A DNA stretch of 64,000 nt from Prorocentrum cordatum (GCA_963575745.1 CAUYUJ010000681.1:392084-456083); one strand, 5' to 3'; positions 30,820 through 42,404 are shown, counted from the stretch's first letter. Notes: generated by a model not told the origin, from the letters alone. Made by a program: numbers and translations.

Positions 30820-31800
30820 GCTGGGTTTGGCTTCTTCAGCTTGACCTCGGGTTTCCGACTGACACGGGGGGCTTGGGCAGTTTCAGCTAGGGAGTGCTAC
30901 CGAACCACATGGGGCCATGATGACAAGAAAAACAATCGGTTGCATGGCATCTTGTTTGCGCGATGCAAGCTTGGCGTTGGACTGCTTGGCGCCGCATGCG
31001 ATGTGTCTGCGATGCTATGGTCTTTGCTTCTTTTCTCCGCGTCACTGCTTGAGCTGAGCCTCGGTTTCCTCGTTTCGCTTGAAGTCGGTAGTGATCGGGG
31101 GGGGGGTCAGAGGGAGCGTGACGGTCAAAGCGCCAACGACAATTGGAGCAGTTCCAGGAGAAGAGAGAAGAAGAAATGAAGAAGGGACGGGCAACGGGTA
31201 ACAACATAAAATGGAGAAGGAGAAGGAAACTGGCGACGAAAAGATAAGACCAAGTCACGCAGGCTTGGGAGGATCACGAACATAAGCGTGTGCCGAGAGA
31301 GAGAGAGAGAGGGAGAGAGAAAAATAAAGAAAGAAAGAAAGAAAGCGAGGAAGTGAGAGACGACGATTTGCTAAGCACAAGGAGGTCGAGGGAAGGTGGT
31401 GGAGGAAGAAAGAGCGGAGGACGTGAACGTGATCGAGGAGGAGAGCGTGCACGAGGACGAGGATTAGGGCGAGGAGACCGTGAACGAGAATGAGGAAGAG
31501 GAGGCAAAGGAAGAAGCGAGCGCGAACGGCGACGAGGACGTGGACGAGGGAGGGAAGCGAAAATGAACGAGGACGAAGAGGAGAGCGAGGACGAGTATTA
31601 AGCTGGCGATGCGCAGCAACGGGAGGAGCAGCAGCGGACCCGCCATGAGAAGCAATGGGGAAGATGGAAGGACAAACAAATCAGAGAGGGGGGGAGGAGA
31701 TAAGAAAAGGGTCTTGATAACGCAATCCGGATACACAATCCGCCAACCCAACAAACAGAAACTACAAGCGAGAGCCACACCTTTCGAGAGAGCGACTCTG
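30820..31800. other. No gene recognised; GA-rich tract
   Basis: 31290-31640 is purine-rich with a (GA)n run at about 31299-31318 and GAAA repeats to 31345. The Arg/Ser-rich frames on both strands are compositional. No conserved motif is seen in the rest. Confidence 0.6.
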
Positions 31801-31807
31801 ACCCATC

Positions 31808-31902
31808 AGCCCGGAACCTAGCAATATAGCTTGCACCTCTTCGCTTGCACCACATAGCTTGCACCACCTAGCTTACACCACATAGCTTGCACGACGTAGA
31901 TT
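31808..31902 (+). repeat. TAGCTTGCACCAC short tandem repeat
   Basis: Five or six imperfect 16-17 bp units (TAGCTTGCACCACA). Related units occur at 33190-33225 and in a larger array at 51775-52040. 31930-32050 is AT-rich between two G/C runs. Confidence 0.7.
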
Positions 31903-32095
31903 CTCCTATCTAAAAACAGAATAGGAATTCCCCCCCCCGGCGTTATGGGTCCCCCTTTCGGGTATGTAAATCATATATGATTATGACCACATGTCCATCA
32001 TAAATATGAATTTGCACTATCCCTGGGGGGGGCGGTATCCCCCCCCTGAGGTTCCCTTGTAAAAAACACTATGCGGTGACATGTTTTGTTCTAAC

Positions 32096-32585
32096 ATAGC
32101 ACTTGATCACGAATCCCTTGCAACAAATAAAACGAAATGCACACGCGCGCGCGTTGTCGCGCGCGCATGCCGAAATCCTTCAAAAACCTTCGGTGCCGGA
32201 AGGATTTCGCAATCGAGTCTCCAAAAACCATACCACAACACAGGGTTTCGCAACACTGATTTGCTGAAAAAGCTTCCGCGCGAGCTCTTGCGAAATCTTG
32301 AAAAAAAACCATCGGTTTTCAATATTTTCACAACATGCTACCAAACGGGCGTCGCGCGCGCGCATATCGAAATCAGTCGAACGCCCTCGCGCGTGTGCCG
32401 TCGCGAGAACCCTCTGCAAAAAACGGGACGAAGTGCAGACACGCGCGTCGTCGCGCGCGTATGCCGAAATCCTTCAAAACCCATCGGTTTCGGAAGGATT
32501 TCAAAATCGTGTGTCCAAAAAACATGCAAAAACCCACGGTTTCGCAACACGGATTTTCAACAAAAGCGTGCGCGCGCGCTCTTGC
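32096..32585 (+). repeat. Tandem pair of a roughly 297-bp repeat with CGCGCG core
   Basis: Copy one begins near 32102 and copy two near 32398. Both have a CCCTTGCAAxAAA-like block, an ACACGCGCGCG block, GCATGCCGAAATCCTTCAAA and CGGAAGGATTTC. The CG-rich core and the AAATCCTTC end are also shared with the 13 kb repeats. Confidence 0.72.
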
Positions 32586-33110
32586 GTCGTCGTCGTCGTC
32601 GCCGTCCTCCCTCCTCCCGCGTCGTCGTCGTCGTCGCCTACGTCGTCCTCTTTCTTTCCTCGTGTTCGTCGTCATCGTCCTCTTTGGCGTCGTGGTCGTT
32701 TCCGTCGTCGTTGTCGCTGTGGTCGTCCTTCCTCCTCCTCCCTCGTCGTCGTCGTCGTCCGTCGCCGGCGTCTCGTCGTCGTCCCTCCTATTTCGTCGCC
32801 GTTGTCGTCGTTGTCGTTGTCGTCGTCGTCTTCCCTCCTCCCTCGTCGTTGTCGTCGTCGGCGTCGCCGTCCTTCCTCCTTCTTCGTCGTTCGCGTCGTC
32901 GCCGTCCTCCCTCCTCCCTCGTCGTTGTCGTCGTTGTCGTCGTTGTCGCCGTCGTCGTCCTTCCTCCTCCCTCGTCGTCGCCTTCGTTGGCGTCGTCGTC
33001 GTCGTCTTCGTCGTCGTCGGCGTCGTTGTCGTCGTCGAAGTCGTCGGAGACGTCGTCGGTGTCGTCGTAGTCGTTGTCGTCGGTGTCGTCGTAGTCGGTC
33101 TGAAGAGGTT
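32585..33110. repeat. GTC/TCG microsatellite
   Basis: Impure GTC repeats with CCT and GTT interruptions, starting exactly where repeat copy two at 32585 breaks off. Frames on both strands are repeat translations (Val/Ser or Arg/Thr) and are not called. Confidence 0.88.
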
Positions 33111-33486
33111 TTGCAAACCAAGTTGCGGGTGGGTGGGTGGGATGTTTGCGCGAGCAGTGGAGATGACGACTTCAAGTTCAGCAGAGTGGATTGCACCACA
33201 TAGCCTCCACCAGATGGCTTGCATACCCCCTTTGCGTCTCCAAATCAACGTCAGGCGCTGGACACACGCGTTTTGCTTCAAGCGGCTTAGAACAGGTAGG
33301 CAGCTCTCTTTTTCTGCGGAGGTCGCGAAGCGCATACCTACGCAGGCCCACGGCCTGGACGCGCTTCGCCTACAACGGTTACATGCGCACCGCCAGGCGC
33401 GCGACGCAACGTCCGCACCCTGGGCGCACCCTTTGGCGCCGTCACGGCTGCTGCCACAAGTACCCATCGGTCGGAAGACGTGGGTG

Positions 33487-33560
33487 TGTATATATATATA
33501 TATATATATACACACAAATGTGTATATATAAAGAGAGAGAGAGAGAGAGAGAGAGAGACA
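33487..33560. repeat. (TA)n hairpin followed by (GA)n
   Basis: GTGTGTATATATA...TATATATACACAC is self-complementary and is followed by about 30 bp of GA. A similar TA/GA pair occurs at 45880-46015. 33560-34080 holds no recognised gene. Confidence 0.8.
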
Positions 33561-34310
33561 TGAAGTAGGAAGTGTTGAAACACATTGGGCTTCCGCCCGC
33601 TCCCCGAAGAGGGAAGAGGGAAATCCGCTCGACTCTTGAAGTAAGACGGTGCATACAGTATATTGGGAAACCTACTTTCAACGACCAATGGGTATGCGGC
33701 ATGGGGCAGATCAAAGTAATTGTCACGAGGTGCACGGGGGCAGGGGCTCAAATCATTCACAGCGCCTTGCAGGCCGCCAGCTCAGCTCGGTTGCCCCTCG
33801 CAGGGAGGCGGGGACGCTCGGGCGTGAGACGGCAAGCGCTCGGGCCACGAGTCGCCAGAGGAAGACCACGCCGAAGAAGCAGGGGGAGGCCCAGCCCCCA
33901 GCGTTCCACAAGCTCTGCCGACAGGCCCTCTATGGAGCTGCGTTCCTGCCGGCACTGGCTGCACCCAGAGATCTGGCACCGTTTGAAAGCACCGACGGCT
34001 TCAAGCCGACCGCTGGCAGGAAGGAAACGGGTCCTGAAGGAATGGGGATGTCATAACACTCACGCGCAGCAGTGCTTTTCGTGAGCTCGGGCCCGAGGGG
34101 GGCTCCCAGACATCTGGCGGCTCGTTTTGTTCGAGGCAGGGGCCACCAGGCCTCTCCACCCCCTCCGCGGGGCCACGGCGTACACTCCGAGACGCTTTTG
34201 TGGACGGCCCTGGGGCCCGGAGCCGGCCCCCATAGAGGCCGAAGGCAAAGAAAGACCAGTCGCCTCGATACTTTCGAGCCGCCGGACGTCTCGGTTGCCC
34301 TGGGAGCGGC

Positions 34311-34490
34311 TCGAAGTATACACCAAGCCGTCTGGTCGGCCAATGGGGCTCGGTGTCTAGACGCCCCAACTTGCCCAATCTATGGGTCTCTGGGGCGCCT
34401 ACACACCGAATTCCTCCGCCGAACTTCTGAGCTCTTCGGCCCTCGGCCGACCAGACGACGTGGTGTATACCTCGAGACCCTCCGATCCCA
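34311..34490. repeat. Imperfect inverted repeat around a GGTCGGCC core
   Basis: The left arm has GTATACACCAAGCCGTCTGG then TCGGCC and GGCTCGGTGT. The right arm carries the reverse complement in the same order (CACACCGAATTC, then CGGCCGACCAGACGACG and TGGTGTATAC). Part of the left arm resembles 50190-50215. Confidence 0.65.
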
Positions 34491-34822
34491 TCCCCCGACA
34501 CGCAACGCTTTGAGTCTTTCACTACGCGGTCCCCAGAAGTCCCGACCCTTTCCCCAGAGCTAGGAGTCGTTCTGCTGACGGTCCCGAAGCCCAGCCGGGG
34601 CCCGCAGAAACCGAAAACTGCCCAACACCTCCCGTCGCGATGCGTCACGACGAAGGCATGCCTGGTATCCCATCAAGACCCGCTTGCTTCCAGGGCGAGA
34701 CCAGCATCGTATCGACAGCCGACCGGCGTTCCGTCGATGAGCGGTCCGCCGATCGGCTCTCCACCGGCGCAGGCGTCGCCGCGCCGCGGCGCCGTGGCGG
34801 CCAGGGCTGGCCCGGGGCCCGT

Positions 34823-37800
34823 TCACCTCGGGGGCATGGCCCTCTGCTTCGGGGGGTTGGCGAGCGCGTTGGCGCCCAGGAAGCCGTCGCGGACCTGGTC
34901 CTCGAGGTTCTTCGAGAACCCTGGCAGGGGGTAGCGATGCCCCCGGACACCAGGGAGCTTCCGCTCATCACGCGGGGTATGTTCGCCCGGGCTCGGGCCC
35001 CGGGACCATCACAGATCGTGCTGGCTCGAGAAATGCGGCAAAAATTTGGGTCTAGGGCTCTGGTCGTGATTCTCCGCGGTGTTTACTCTCTTTCGCGACG
35101 TGGAATATCAGGGCCCATCTTTCAGGACGTGGGTCGGCAGGAAGGCGTTGAAGGTAGATTTGGTTCCCGCCCCCCCCCGGGGAAAGGAAGGCCAAGGAAA
35201 ACAACTGAATATCTAAAACAGGAGGGCGCCTAAGAAAGGTTGGGATCTAAGAGTCCAGAATTCCGCCACCGTGCCGCCTCGCGCGTTGGGACGTGCTGGA
35301 ATGCCAAGTGCTGCCTGGAAGGGGTTTCTGTAATCTTCTAGGGCCCCCCCCCTCTCTACTAGTTTTGGGCCTGCGCGTACTTCGCAAAAGACGAACGATC
35401 CGCGCCACCGAGGCCACACCCCCTCGCAATATACGAGGCCCCCAAAAGGCCCCCAAGAGGGCTGGTTCTGCAACCGTCGCCGCATTCAGTGTATCGATCG
35501 CCGCTGGAGGGAGGTGCCACACGTTCGGGCCTCCCGTCTCCCTTGCGCAAGCAGCTGCCGCCGAGAAGGCTTGGCTGGCACGATGGCGGGACTTGCCGCA
35601 GGCAGCTGGATACCTACCTCCAGCGGTAGAAGACCAGGGGGCGAAGCATTGAGTTGGAATATGTGATGCGTCGCCGATCGGACAGGCGATGGCCCCCTGG
35701 CAGCGAAGCCGAACATTCCTGGGCAGGGCGGGGGGCGCAGGCCCCGAATGACAATGAATGGGCGATTGGGGGTCGATGCATCCACCCCGCCTCTGGGCCA
35801 GTTCCACCCTGTCGTTGCCAGTGACCTGGCCCGTGCGGGACCATGACGGAGGTGGAGCTCGGGTTGTTGGCGAAGTCCTTGAGGGTGTCCAGGTACTGAG
35901 TAGTCACCATCATGTGCACGGCCTCCTTGGAGGATGAAACAGCTCCATACAAGCAAAACTTTCTGAAGACCGCGCGGGTCACCTGGTGGATCGGCGCTGG
36001 ACGGCCCCCCACCGCTTGGCGCGCGGAGCACGCCAGGGGCGGCGCCGGAGGCGCTGCCAGGAGGGTCCAATGCCAATCAAGAGGTCCGCGCGGACCTCAG
36101 AAAGCTAGCGGTCAGGAACTTACGCTTAGCGTGTCATGGTGGCGGCCCCTGCGACACGCGATGCCTTGCAAGCTGGTCGCGTGTCACTCCACCTCCCAGG
36201 ACGGGGGGCTGGGAACAGCCCAGAGCGCAGATGCTTGGGGACTGGGACGCGGTTAGCGTGCCGCGCCGCAGCGCGGTGGGCCAGAACCGGCAGCGGCGGC
36301 ACGCTGGGCCAACGTTCCTAGCAGTGCGTCCAACCGTCTCTTCCTCGGCTCCTGCGGACTCAGCCCGCCCTCGCCCATCGATTCCATGCTGTCCTTGAAG
36401 CCGTCGGCGATTGCCTTGCGCATGCGCGCCACGCCGAGGCCACTCAGGTGCTTCGCCTCGGCGTCGGCCTCGGCGGCCTTCACCTGCAGCAGCTTCTCGG
36501 CCTCGCCTTTGCGGGGGGGAGCGACTCGAGGGGACTTGCTCAGGGCTGACAACCTCGCGCCGTGAAAAAAACCGATGGCCCCAATGGTGAGTCAGTGGGA
36601 AGTCGGGGCGACCGCACAGGTTTGGAACTTCGGTCGTTCTCCGAGATGTCTCGGGCGACTGGGGCCTCCTGGGTCCTCAAACGGTGCGGTGCGGACCATG
36701 CGGTGAGGTCTTCGGAGAGTTTGGCGGCGTGCATAACGGAGTGGCACGACGGGGGCGGCTCACTACAACGAGCGCATACGTTAAGACATCTTGCCATGAG
36801 AGATATTGGGCTGTTCTATTGACGTTGGACGTTGCGGGAGGCCCTTAACCTCCAATGGGCGTCCAGTGGGCACCTGCTGGCAGGCCGATTCCTTATTTGA
36901 TTTGCCTAATGTAAGACGGCGGAGGGGGTTCCCGAAGGCAGAGGGTCTTCTGGAAGGGCTGGGGGGCATCTAAGGCTTCTCAGCCCCTCGGGCCACACCT
37001 CATGGGCGCCGCAAAGACTTCCTGCTCATGGGGAGGAACCCCTCGCACCCTCGCATCGTGAACAAAATCACGACGGGAGGGGTTCAGAAGTCTGCAGTCC
37101 CCAGGGCCCCTTGCCGGGCGTCAGAAGAGCACTGAGCACGGAGAACTGGTCCCAGGGAAGGGCTTTAGACCTTGTTCGGGAGCCACCCACACTGTGGAAC
37201 ATTCACAACGTCGGCTGTCTGAACAATCGACCTCGAATCGGCGATACATCGCTGGCAGATGGGCGATATGCCCCGACAAAAGAGCCGAATGCTCCTGGGG
37301 CGGGGTCGGCCATCAGGCCCCTATCGGCGATGAACTGGGGATTGGGGGTCGATGCACCTCCACCACTGAGCCTATCCCCACCTCACGTTGCCCCTGGTCG
37401 CCCCGCTCAACCGCCGCTTCGCGATGCCTCCGGGCGGCGTTGATCTCATTCATCGCCTGCATCACCTTCTGCTCCGGCGCGAGGTCCGTGATCAGGACGT
37501 TCAAAAAGGCCAGAAGAACAAACAAACATATAAATATAAACGTTCGGGGCTCCGGCCGGATTTCTTGGATCGGCGCTGGGCCCCCTGACGGCGCCTCCGG
37601 CGACGCCCCTGACGTGCTCCGCGCACAAGGGAGGGGGGCACAGCTCCGATCCAAGAAGCCCGCGCAGAGCTCCGAAAGTGTATGTTTAGGCAGTTTGTTC
37701 ATCTTCGAATGGTGTAGCCGTACGGCGCCATCATGCCCGACACCGAGTGAAGGATACTCGAGCAGAGCGTGTCCTTGTTTTCGTAGGCCTCGTCCAGCGA

Positions 37801-38214
37801 CATGGCGGGGACGCTCGAGCGCACGATGTTGTCGACCGAGGCCTGAATCTGCCCCTCCGGGTTCACGATGTCGAAGACCGCGGCCTTGATCTTCTTCTTC
37901 TCTACTCGGTACTGCACCGCGGTGCTCACCTCGAGGGTCACGTTGTCCTTCGTCTTGCAGTCCGTCCTGCACATGATCTGCCGGACGGCTAGGGACACAC
38001 ACCTTACCGACTGGATGGGCCAACAGTAGCACATGAGCCCAGGGTCCGAGTAGCCCTGAAAGTCGCCGAACCACTGCACAACGCCGGCGCTACCAGCGGG
38101 CACGCAGGTGCAGCACAGTCCTACGCCTCCGTACGCCTTGCACTCCTCGTCCACTAGCCGGCCGTCGGACTCGGCTCCACTCTCCGTAGCATCGGTAGTG
38201 TAGCCAGAGGCCAT
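34823..38214 (-). CDS. SPFH/band-7 protein of the HIR (hypersensitive-induced reaction) type, five exons
   Basis: Exons on the minus strand: 38214-37705, 37501-37402, 36506-36352, 35925-35826 and 34920-34823. Joined they total 963 bp and run in frame from ATG to TGA, 320 residues, close to plant HIR proteins plus an N-terminal extension. Recognisable blocks are TKDNVTLEVSTAVQYRV, GQIQASVDNIVRSSVPAMSL, VMQAMNEINAARR, KLLQVKAAEADAEAKHLSGL, MMVTTQYLDTLKDFA and DQVRDGFLGANAL. SPFH proteins oligomerise on the inner face of membranes and organise microdomains. The N-terminal GLCCTC resembles the acylated Cys pair of HIR proteins, suggesting palmitoylation (inference). Donors: exon 2 GC, exon 3 GA, exon 4 GT. 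The exon 1/2 border has no canonical pair. Introns are 203, 895, 426 and 905 bp. Confidence 0.85.
35690..35800 (-). repeat. Intronic repeat family 2 (HIR-type gene, intron 4)
   Basis: On the gene strand: GCATCGACCCCCAATCGCCC, a GGGGCCTG block, CCCGCCCTGCCCAGGA and CGATCGGCGACGCAT. Sister copies lie at 37230-37370, 57545-57690 and 58480-58610, all in the same orientation as the host gene. Confidence 0.65.
35952..36118. mobile_element. Introner-like TIR element, copy 6 (HIR-type gene, intron 3)
   Basis: Right arm GGTCCGCGCGGACCTC at about 36085, next to CAGAAAGC. Left arm GACCGCGCGGGTCACCTGGT, then GGATCGGCGCTGGA. The centre has GGCGGCGCCGGAGGCGC. The flanking exons join in frame. Confidence 0.7.
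36584..36760 (+). repeat. Intronic dispersed repeat (GTGAGTCAGTGGG type), second copy
   Basis: GTGAGTCAGTGGGAAGTCGG, then GAGATGTCTCGGGCGACTGG. It matches 7016-7230 in opposite orientation and lies in intron 2 of the HIR-type gene, antisense to it. Confidence 0.55.
37230..37370 (-). repeat. Intronic repeat family 2 (HIR-type gene, intron 2)
   Basis: Contains AATCGGCGATACATCGC, a GCTCCTGGGGCGGGG block, CTATCGGCGATGAA and GATTGGGGGTCGATGCACC (plus-strand reading). It begins within about 40 bp of the exon 2 donor. Confidence 0.65.
37512..37698. mobile_element. Introner-like TIR element, copy 7 (makes up HIR-type intron 1)
   Basis: Almost the whole 203-bp intron. The arms are GGATTTCTTGGATCGGCGCT and GATCCAAGAAGCCCGCGCAG, flanked by AACGTTCGGGGCTCC on one side and AGCTCCGAAAGTGTATGTTT on the other. 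The centre has CGGCGCCTCCGGCGACGCC. Confidence 0.78.
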
Positions 38215-38405
38215 CGCAACACCGCGAGTCGGGCAAACGCGCGGTCGCGAGCGCGCGGAGGAGTAGTCAAATCGCGAGTTGGGCCGTTTGATGGATAGGT
38301 TTAGGTCCGGCCTGTCCCCCTACAGGGGGATCTTGGATGAAAAATAAAAGATTCGCCGGCCCAACGGGCCAGGGCGTGCTAAGATCTCCGGTACCTGGTT
38401 AACCG

Positions 38406-39290
38406 TATTTCTAGTTCGCGCGCGCGGGGCGGCCCCTGGGGGTCCCCGGACGAAAAGTACCCCGGCAAGGTCCCGCCAAGTCCCCGGCAAGTCCCCGGCA
38501 AGGTCCCGGCAAGGTCGGGCCAGAGATGCCGGAGTTCTGTTTCGGAGTCCAAGAGGGCTCCAGATCGGTCCAAGAGGGCCCCGAGAAGCTTTCTAGACGG
38601 TCCAGGAGAGGCCCGAGACGGCCAAAGATCGCCCAAAGACGCCCCAGATGGCCCCAAGACAGCCCAAGAGGCCTCCAAGACGCTCCAAGGGCCTTCCAAG
38701 AGGCCTCCGAAGAGGGCCCCAAGTTGCCAAAATCGTTGATTTTCATTGTTTTTGTTTCTATGTTTTTTTGCGTTCTGGCCTTTTCGCTTCCGGACGCTCC
38801 AAGAGGGCCCAAGAGGCCTTCAAGACTGCTCCAAGACGGCCCACGAGGCTCCCAAGACGGCCCCGGAGCGGCCCAAGAGCGCCCCCCACACGGCCCAAGT
38901 GCTGCCCAAAGCGGACCAAGAGGCCCCAAGACGGGCCCAAGAGGGGCTCAAGAAGGGAACCGAGAACTGAAAAATCGAGCCCTCCGCCCCAGAAGGCGCC
39001 CAGGACCCCGAAAGAGGCCCCAAGAGACTCTCCAAGACACCCCCAAGACGCCCCAATAAGCTCCCGTGAGGCCCCAAGAGGACCAACAACGTCAGGCCCC
39101 AGGCCCCAAGAGGACCAACAAATACCGCCAAGAGCCCGCCGAAAGCCCCCCAAGAGACCGTCACGAGAGCTCAGGAGGCCCCCTGGAGGCCTCCCGAGTT
39201 CTCCAAGAGGCCTAAAAAGAGGCGCCAAGAGGCCCCAAACGGCCCCACCGAGGCTCCAAGAGGCCACGAACGCGCAAGCAAACGCCTGCG
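38406..39290. repeat. CCCCGGCAAGGT repeats and a long CCAAGA-type block
   Basis: 38450-38520 has CCCCGGCAAG-type 12-13 bp units. 38540-39290 is a degenerate array of CCAAGAGGCCC and CCAAGACGGCC words. Open frames on both strands are a consequence of the repeat and lack domains. Confidence 0.7.
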
Positions 39291-39329
39291 ATGGCACAAT
39301 ACGGGCCGGCGGAATGAGCGAAGCGATTA

Positions 39330-39411
39330 AATATTCAAAACATGCTCAAAACATGCCCCAAAATATTTAAAAAATAGTCCCCTCACTATTTTGTTACTAT
39401 TTTTGAATATT
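39330..39411. repeat. AT-rich inverted repeat
   Basis: AATATTCAAAA at 39330-39340 is exactly complementary to TTTTGAATATT at 39401-39411. The DNA between them is AT-rich within otherwise GC-rich surroundings. 39420-41200 holds no recognised gene; the open minus-strand segment 39760-39400 looks protein-like but matches no family I know. Confidence 0.7.
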
Positions 39412-41204
39412 CCCCCTGTAGAGGGACAGGCCCGACTTAAGGATAGGTAGGTCGACTGCCAGTCCGACCAGAGGCGCAAACTGATCGAAAGCTCCGCCCA
39501 CCCTCCCAAGTCTCCAGAATCGCCCGAAGGGTAATCTCCATGAGTGGACACAAGTCTTCACCTGGGAGATCAGCGATGACTGACAAGCAAACTCATAACT
39601 CAAAACGAGCACAGGGTCGCGGAGCGCTCGTGCTGGAAAGGCTCCCACGACGGGAGCAGGTGACCCTGCTGGGAACGACTCTGCAGCGATAGAGATTTGA
39701 CCAACGTTGGAAGTCAGAACGCTGTAGTTCAACATTGGTACGAAACTGCTAACATTAATGATTTTCTTCCTTCTCCTCCTCCTCCTCCTTCTTGTCCTCC
39801 CCTCGTTCTTCTTCAATGTACAATTCCCCTCCTCCCTGCTCTTGCTCGTGCTCTTGCTCTTTCGTCCCGCTTTACGACTCCTTCTAGATCTGCTGAAACA
39901 TCTGGCGGCGTCGGTTGTCTCCAGACATGGACCCCCGAAGCTCTCGCCCCCTTTCTCCAGGGCCAGCGTTGCATCCCGAGTGAGTTGTTTAATTGCGCCA
40001 GGGCCTGAAGTCGGCCTCCAGAGGCTCAGAACGGCGAAGAGCTTGCCGTGTCCATTCTGTCAAGCCGCCAGCTGCCTGGATGTTTTGCGCCCCACCTCGC
40101 CCACTGCTGCAACCCCCACTGCTGGGGCGGGCGCAAGGGGGGGCGGGAAGCAAAGGGGGAATTCGCGACACAGCTGCACGCAGCCGTTTTGGGCCCTCTC
40201 CTGCCCCGGCGCCTCCTGACGGCAGAGGCGCCCGCCCATCGAGGAGCGTACCGGGCAGCGGGGCCGAAGCCTGGCCCGTGCAGCTGGCTTCCTTCATGCC
40301 GTGCGCTGCCCGCCCCCGATGCCATCGCGCAGGGCACGTGCGCACCACCAGCGTGCCTGGGCCGGGGGCCATCCCCGGCCCTGGCACGGTGCCTGGGCAA
40401 ACCTGGCCGAGGCCAGGGAGGGGCACACACCGCCCGCTGCGCCCAGGATGCCCGGGGGAGGTGAAGAGGTACCCAGACCGCGACTCCCCGTTCCTCTCCC
40501 TGGGGTGCGTTCTGACCACCAAACTCCGAAGATAATCAAGCCGTGGCGACGAGAACTCTCCGGGACGAACAGCGGCATCGATACCCAAACATGCGATGTT
40601 CCTATCCTTTCAACATGCGGTCCACGGAAAACACGGAAAATCGGTCTTTTCATTTCCTGCGGCCTAGCGATGGCTCTCAGAGGCTGAAGCCTTCCGAGAA
40701 CCGCTATTCGTCCACGACGAGCGCCTGCCTGGGCATCTCTTTGGTCTTTCCTTCCTCTGCGTACGGACGCCATCCGCGGATCGTTTCTCTCCCCCGCACC
40801 GGGCGGCGGAGGGCCGAGAGCGGCCCGAGGCCATCTGCCGTCCTGGCCGCCCCGTCCATGGGCCCGCAGGCGGGTGGGCCGCATGCGCCGCGGCGAGGGG
40901 CAACGATCTTCCCTGGGCCGCCTCCTCCGCCCCTGCGCGCGGAGTGGCCAGAAGTGCCCCTGTCCCGAGGTGCCCCCAGGACTGCCCATGAGGCACCCGG
41001 GGCCTCTCGAGCACCCCTCGCAGGGCCCAGGGGTCAAAATGCAGCGAGAAGCTGGGGGCACCTCGGGCCAAAGGCACCGTCAGCAACCCCCAATCGTGGC
41101 CGGCAACTTCACGACGGCGTGAATATTCGGGGAGCGACTGGCGCAGCTAAGCGCTGGGCTCGCTCAGCTGGCGCTCCTCCTCGTCGTCCAGCCCGGTGTG
41201 GTCG

Positions 41205-41360
41205 GGAGACCCGAGGTGCCGCTCGAAGCTGCCCTGGCGACGACAACCGCCAGGGCGGATCAGAAGACCGTGCCGCTCGAAGCTGCCCTGGCGACGACAA
41301 TCGCCAGGGTGGATCATGAGAGAGAGAGAGGGAGAGAGAGAGAGAGAGAGAAACAAAAAA
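41205..41360 (+). repeat. Two direct copies of a hairpin unit, then (GA)n
   Basis: GTGCCGCTCGAAGCTGCCCT followed by GGCGACGACAA occurs twice, at about 41216 and 41273. Each copy contains GCCCTGGCG paired with CGCCAGGGC (the second copy with one mismatch). (GA)n follows from about 41318. Confidence 0.75.
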
Positions 41361-41799
41361 AGACCCGCGGAAAAGCATGCAGCATGGGCATCGGTTATGA
41401 GGCAAGCACTACCGGGTCTTCGTAATGATGATTGGAATGCTATTCAACCAGATGGAAGGGGCCGCTAAACACTAAGCCAGACTAAACCCAGGCAAGATTG
41501 AGCCAGATTGAGCGGGAGTGGGCCCGATTATACTGGCTTCCAGCCACGAATATACTAGCGCCGATGCTGAATTTAGCATCCCAGGAGCTGCATCCTGACA
41601 TTGGTGAGCAAGATGTTTGGGGTGCTTTGTTTTTCCTTGTCTGCCTGCACAGCGGAAGATGCCTGCCACTCGCGCTTCACAGACCCGTTCGAGCAGAGAC
41701 GACAAGCAAATAGCCTACGAACTGAACACATCAGACGAAGCGAGGCGGCTGGCAATGACGGCCAGCCAGGCCGGTCTGCCCCTGCGGCCAGGCTCCATG

Positions 41800-42235
41800 G
41801 GACAAGGACCTCTGAACGAAAAGTGGCCAACGCCTCCCCTCCCCCCCCACCCATCCCGCCAGCTCCCCTTCCTTCGAAACGCGTCGGTGCAGATCGGGCA
41901 TTCGAGCCCATACTACCAGGCATGCCCAAGCCCCCCTCCAGGACGGGCCGAAGTCATAGAGCGAAGGCGAGGGGAGCAGAATGCGGGGAGCGGCGATGCA
42001 TGCGAGCAGAAACGCCAGGCCGACACGCTACGAACCGGGCCTGTCAAATGAAGCCAGGTCGGCGCTGGCGACCAAGCCCTCCTACACCTGCACCCAGGCC
42101 GATTAGTCCAGGCATCGAGAACAGTCGCGGTGGTTTCGCCGCGCGTCCACCCCCCACCCCCCCCTTCCCTCGAAAGCGGTTCAACGCAGGTTGGACACTT
42201 TCGGATCAAAGCCAGTACTACCAGGCATGCCTACA
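41800..42235 (+). repeat. Diverged tandem duplication, about 290 bp apart
   Basis: CCCCCCCACCC, then CCTTCCTTCGAAACGCG, then TACTACCAGGCATGCC near 41845-41940 recurs as CCCCCCACCC, CCTTCCCTCGAAAGCGG and TACTACCAGGCATGCC near 42145-42235. Confidence 0.6.
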
Positions 42236-42404
42236 TATAGTCAGTTGCACATTAATAGCATGGGGGACATCGCACAAGTCACATTCGACGAAAAACATAT
42301 CTTGCTAGACAAAGCCCCCCCTCGCCCGGACAAGTGCAAAAATTATCCCTCGTTTGTGATATCCCCCCCTGGGAACTCATGTGCTATCCGCCCGCCCCCA
42401 TGCC

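Noticed and set aside
32081-33531. Long plus-strand frames over the GTC tract
   Set aside because: Val/Ser/Arg-rich repeat translation with no motif.
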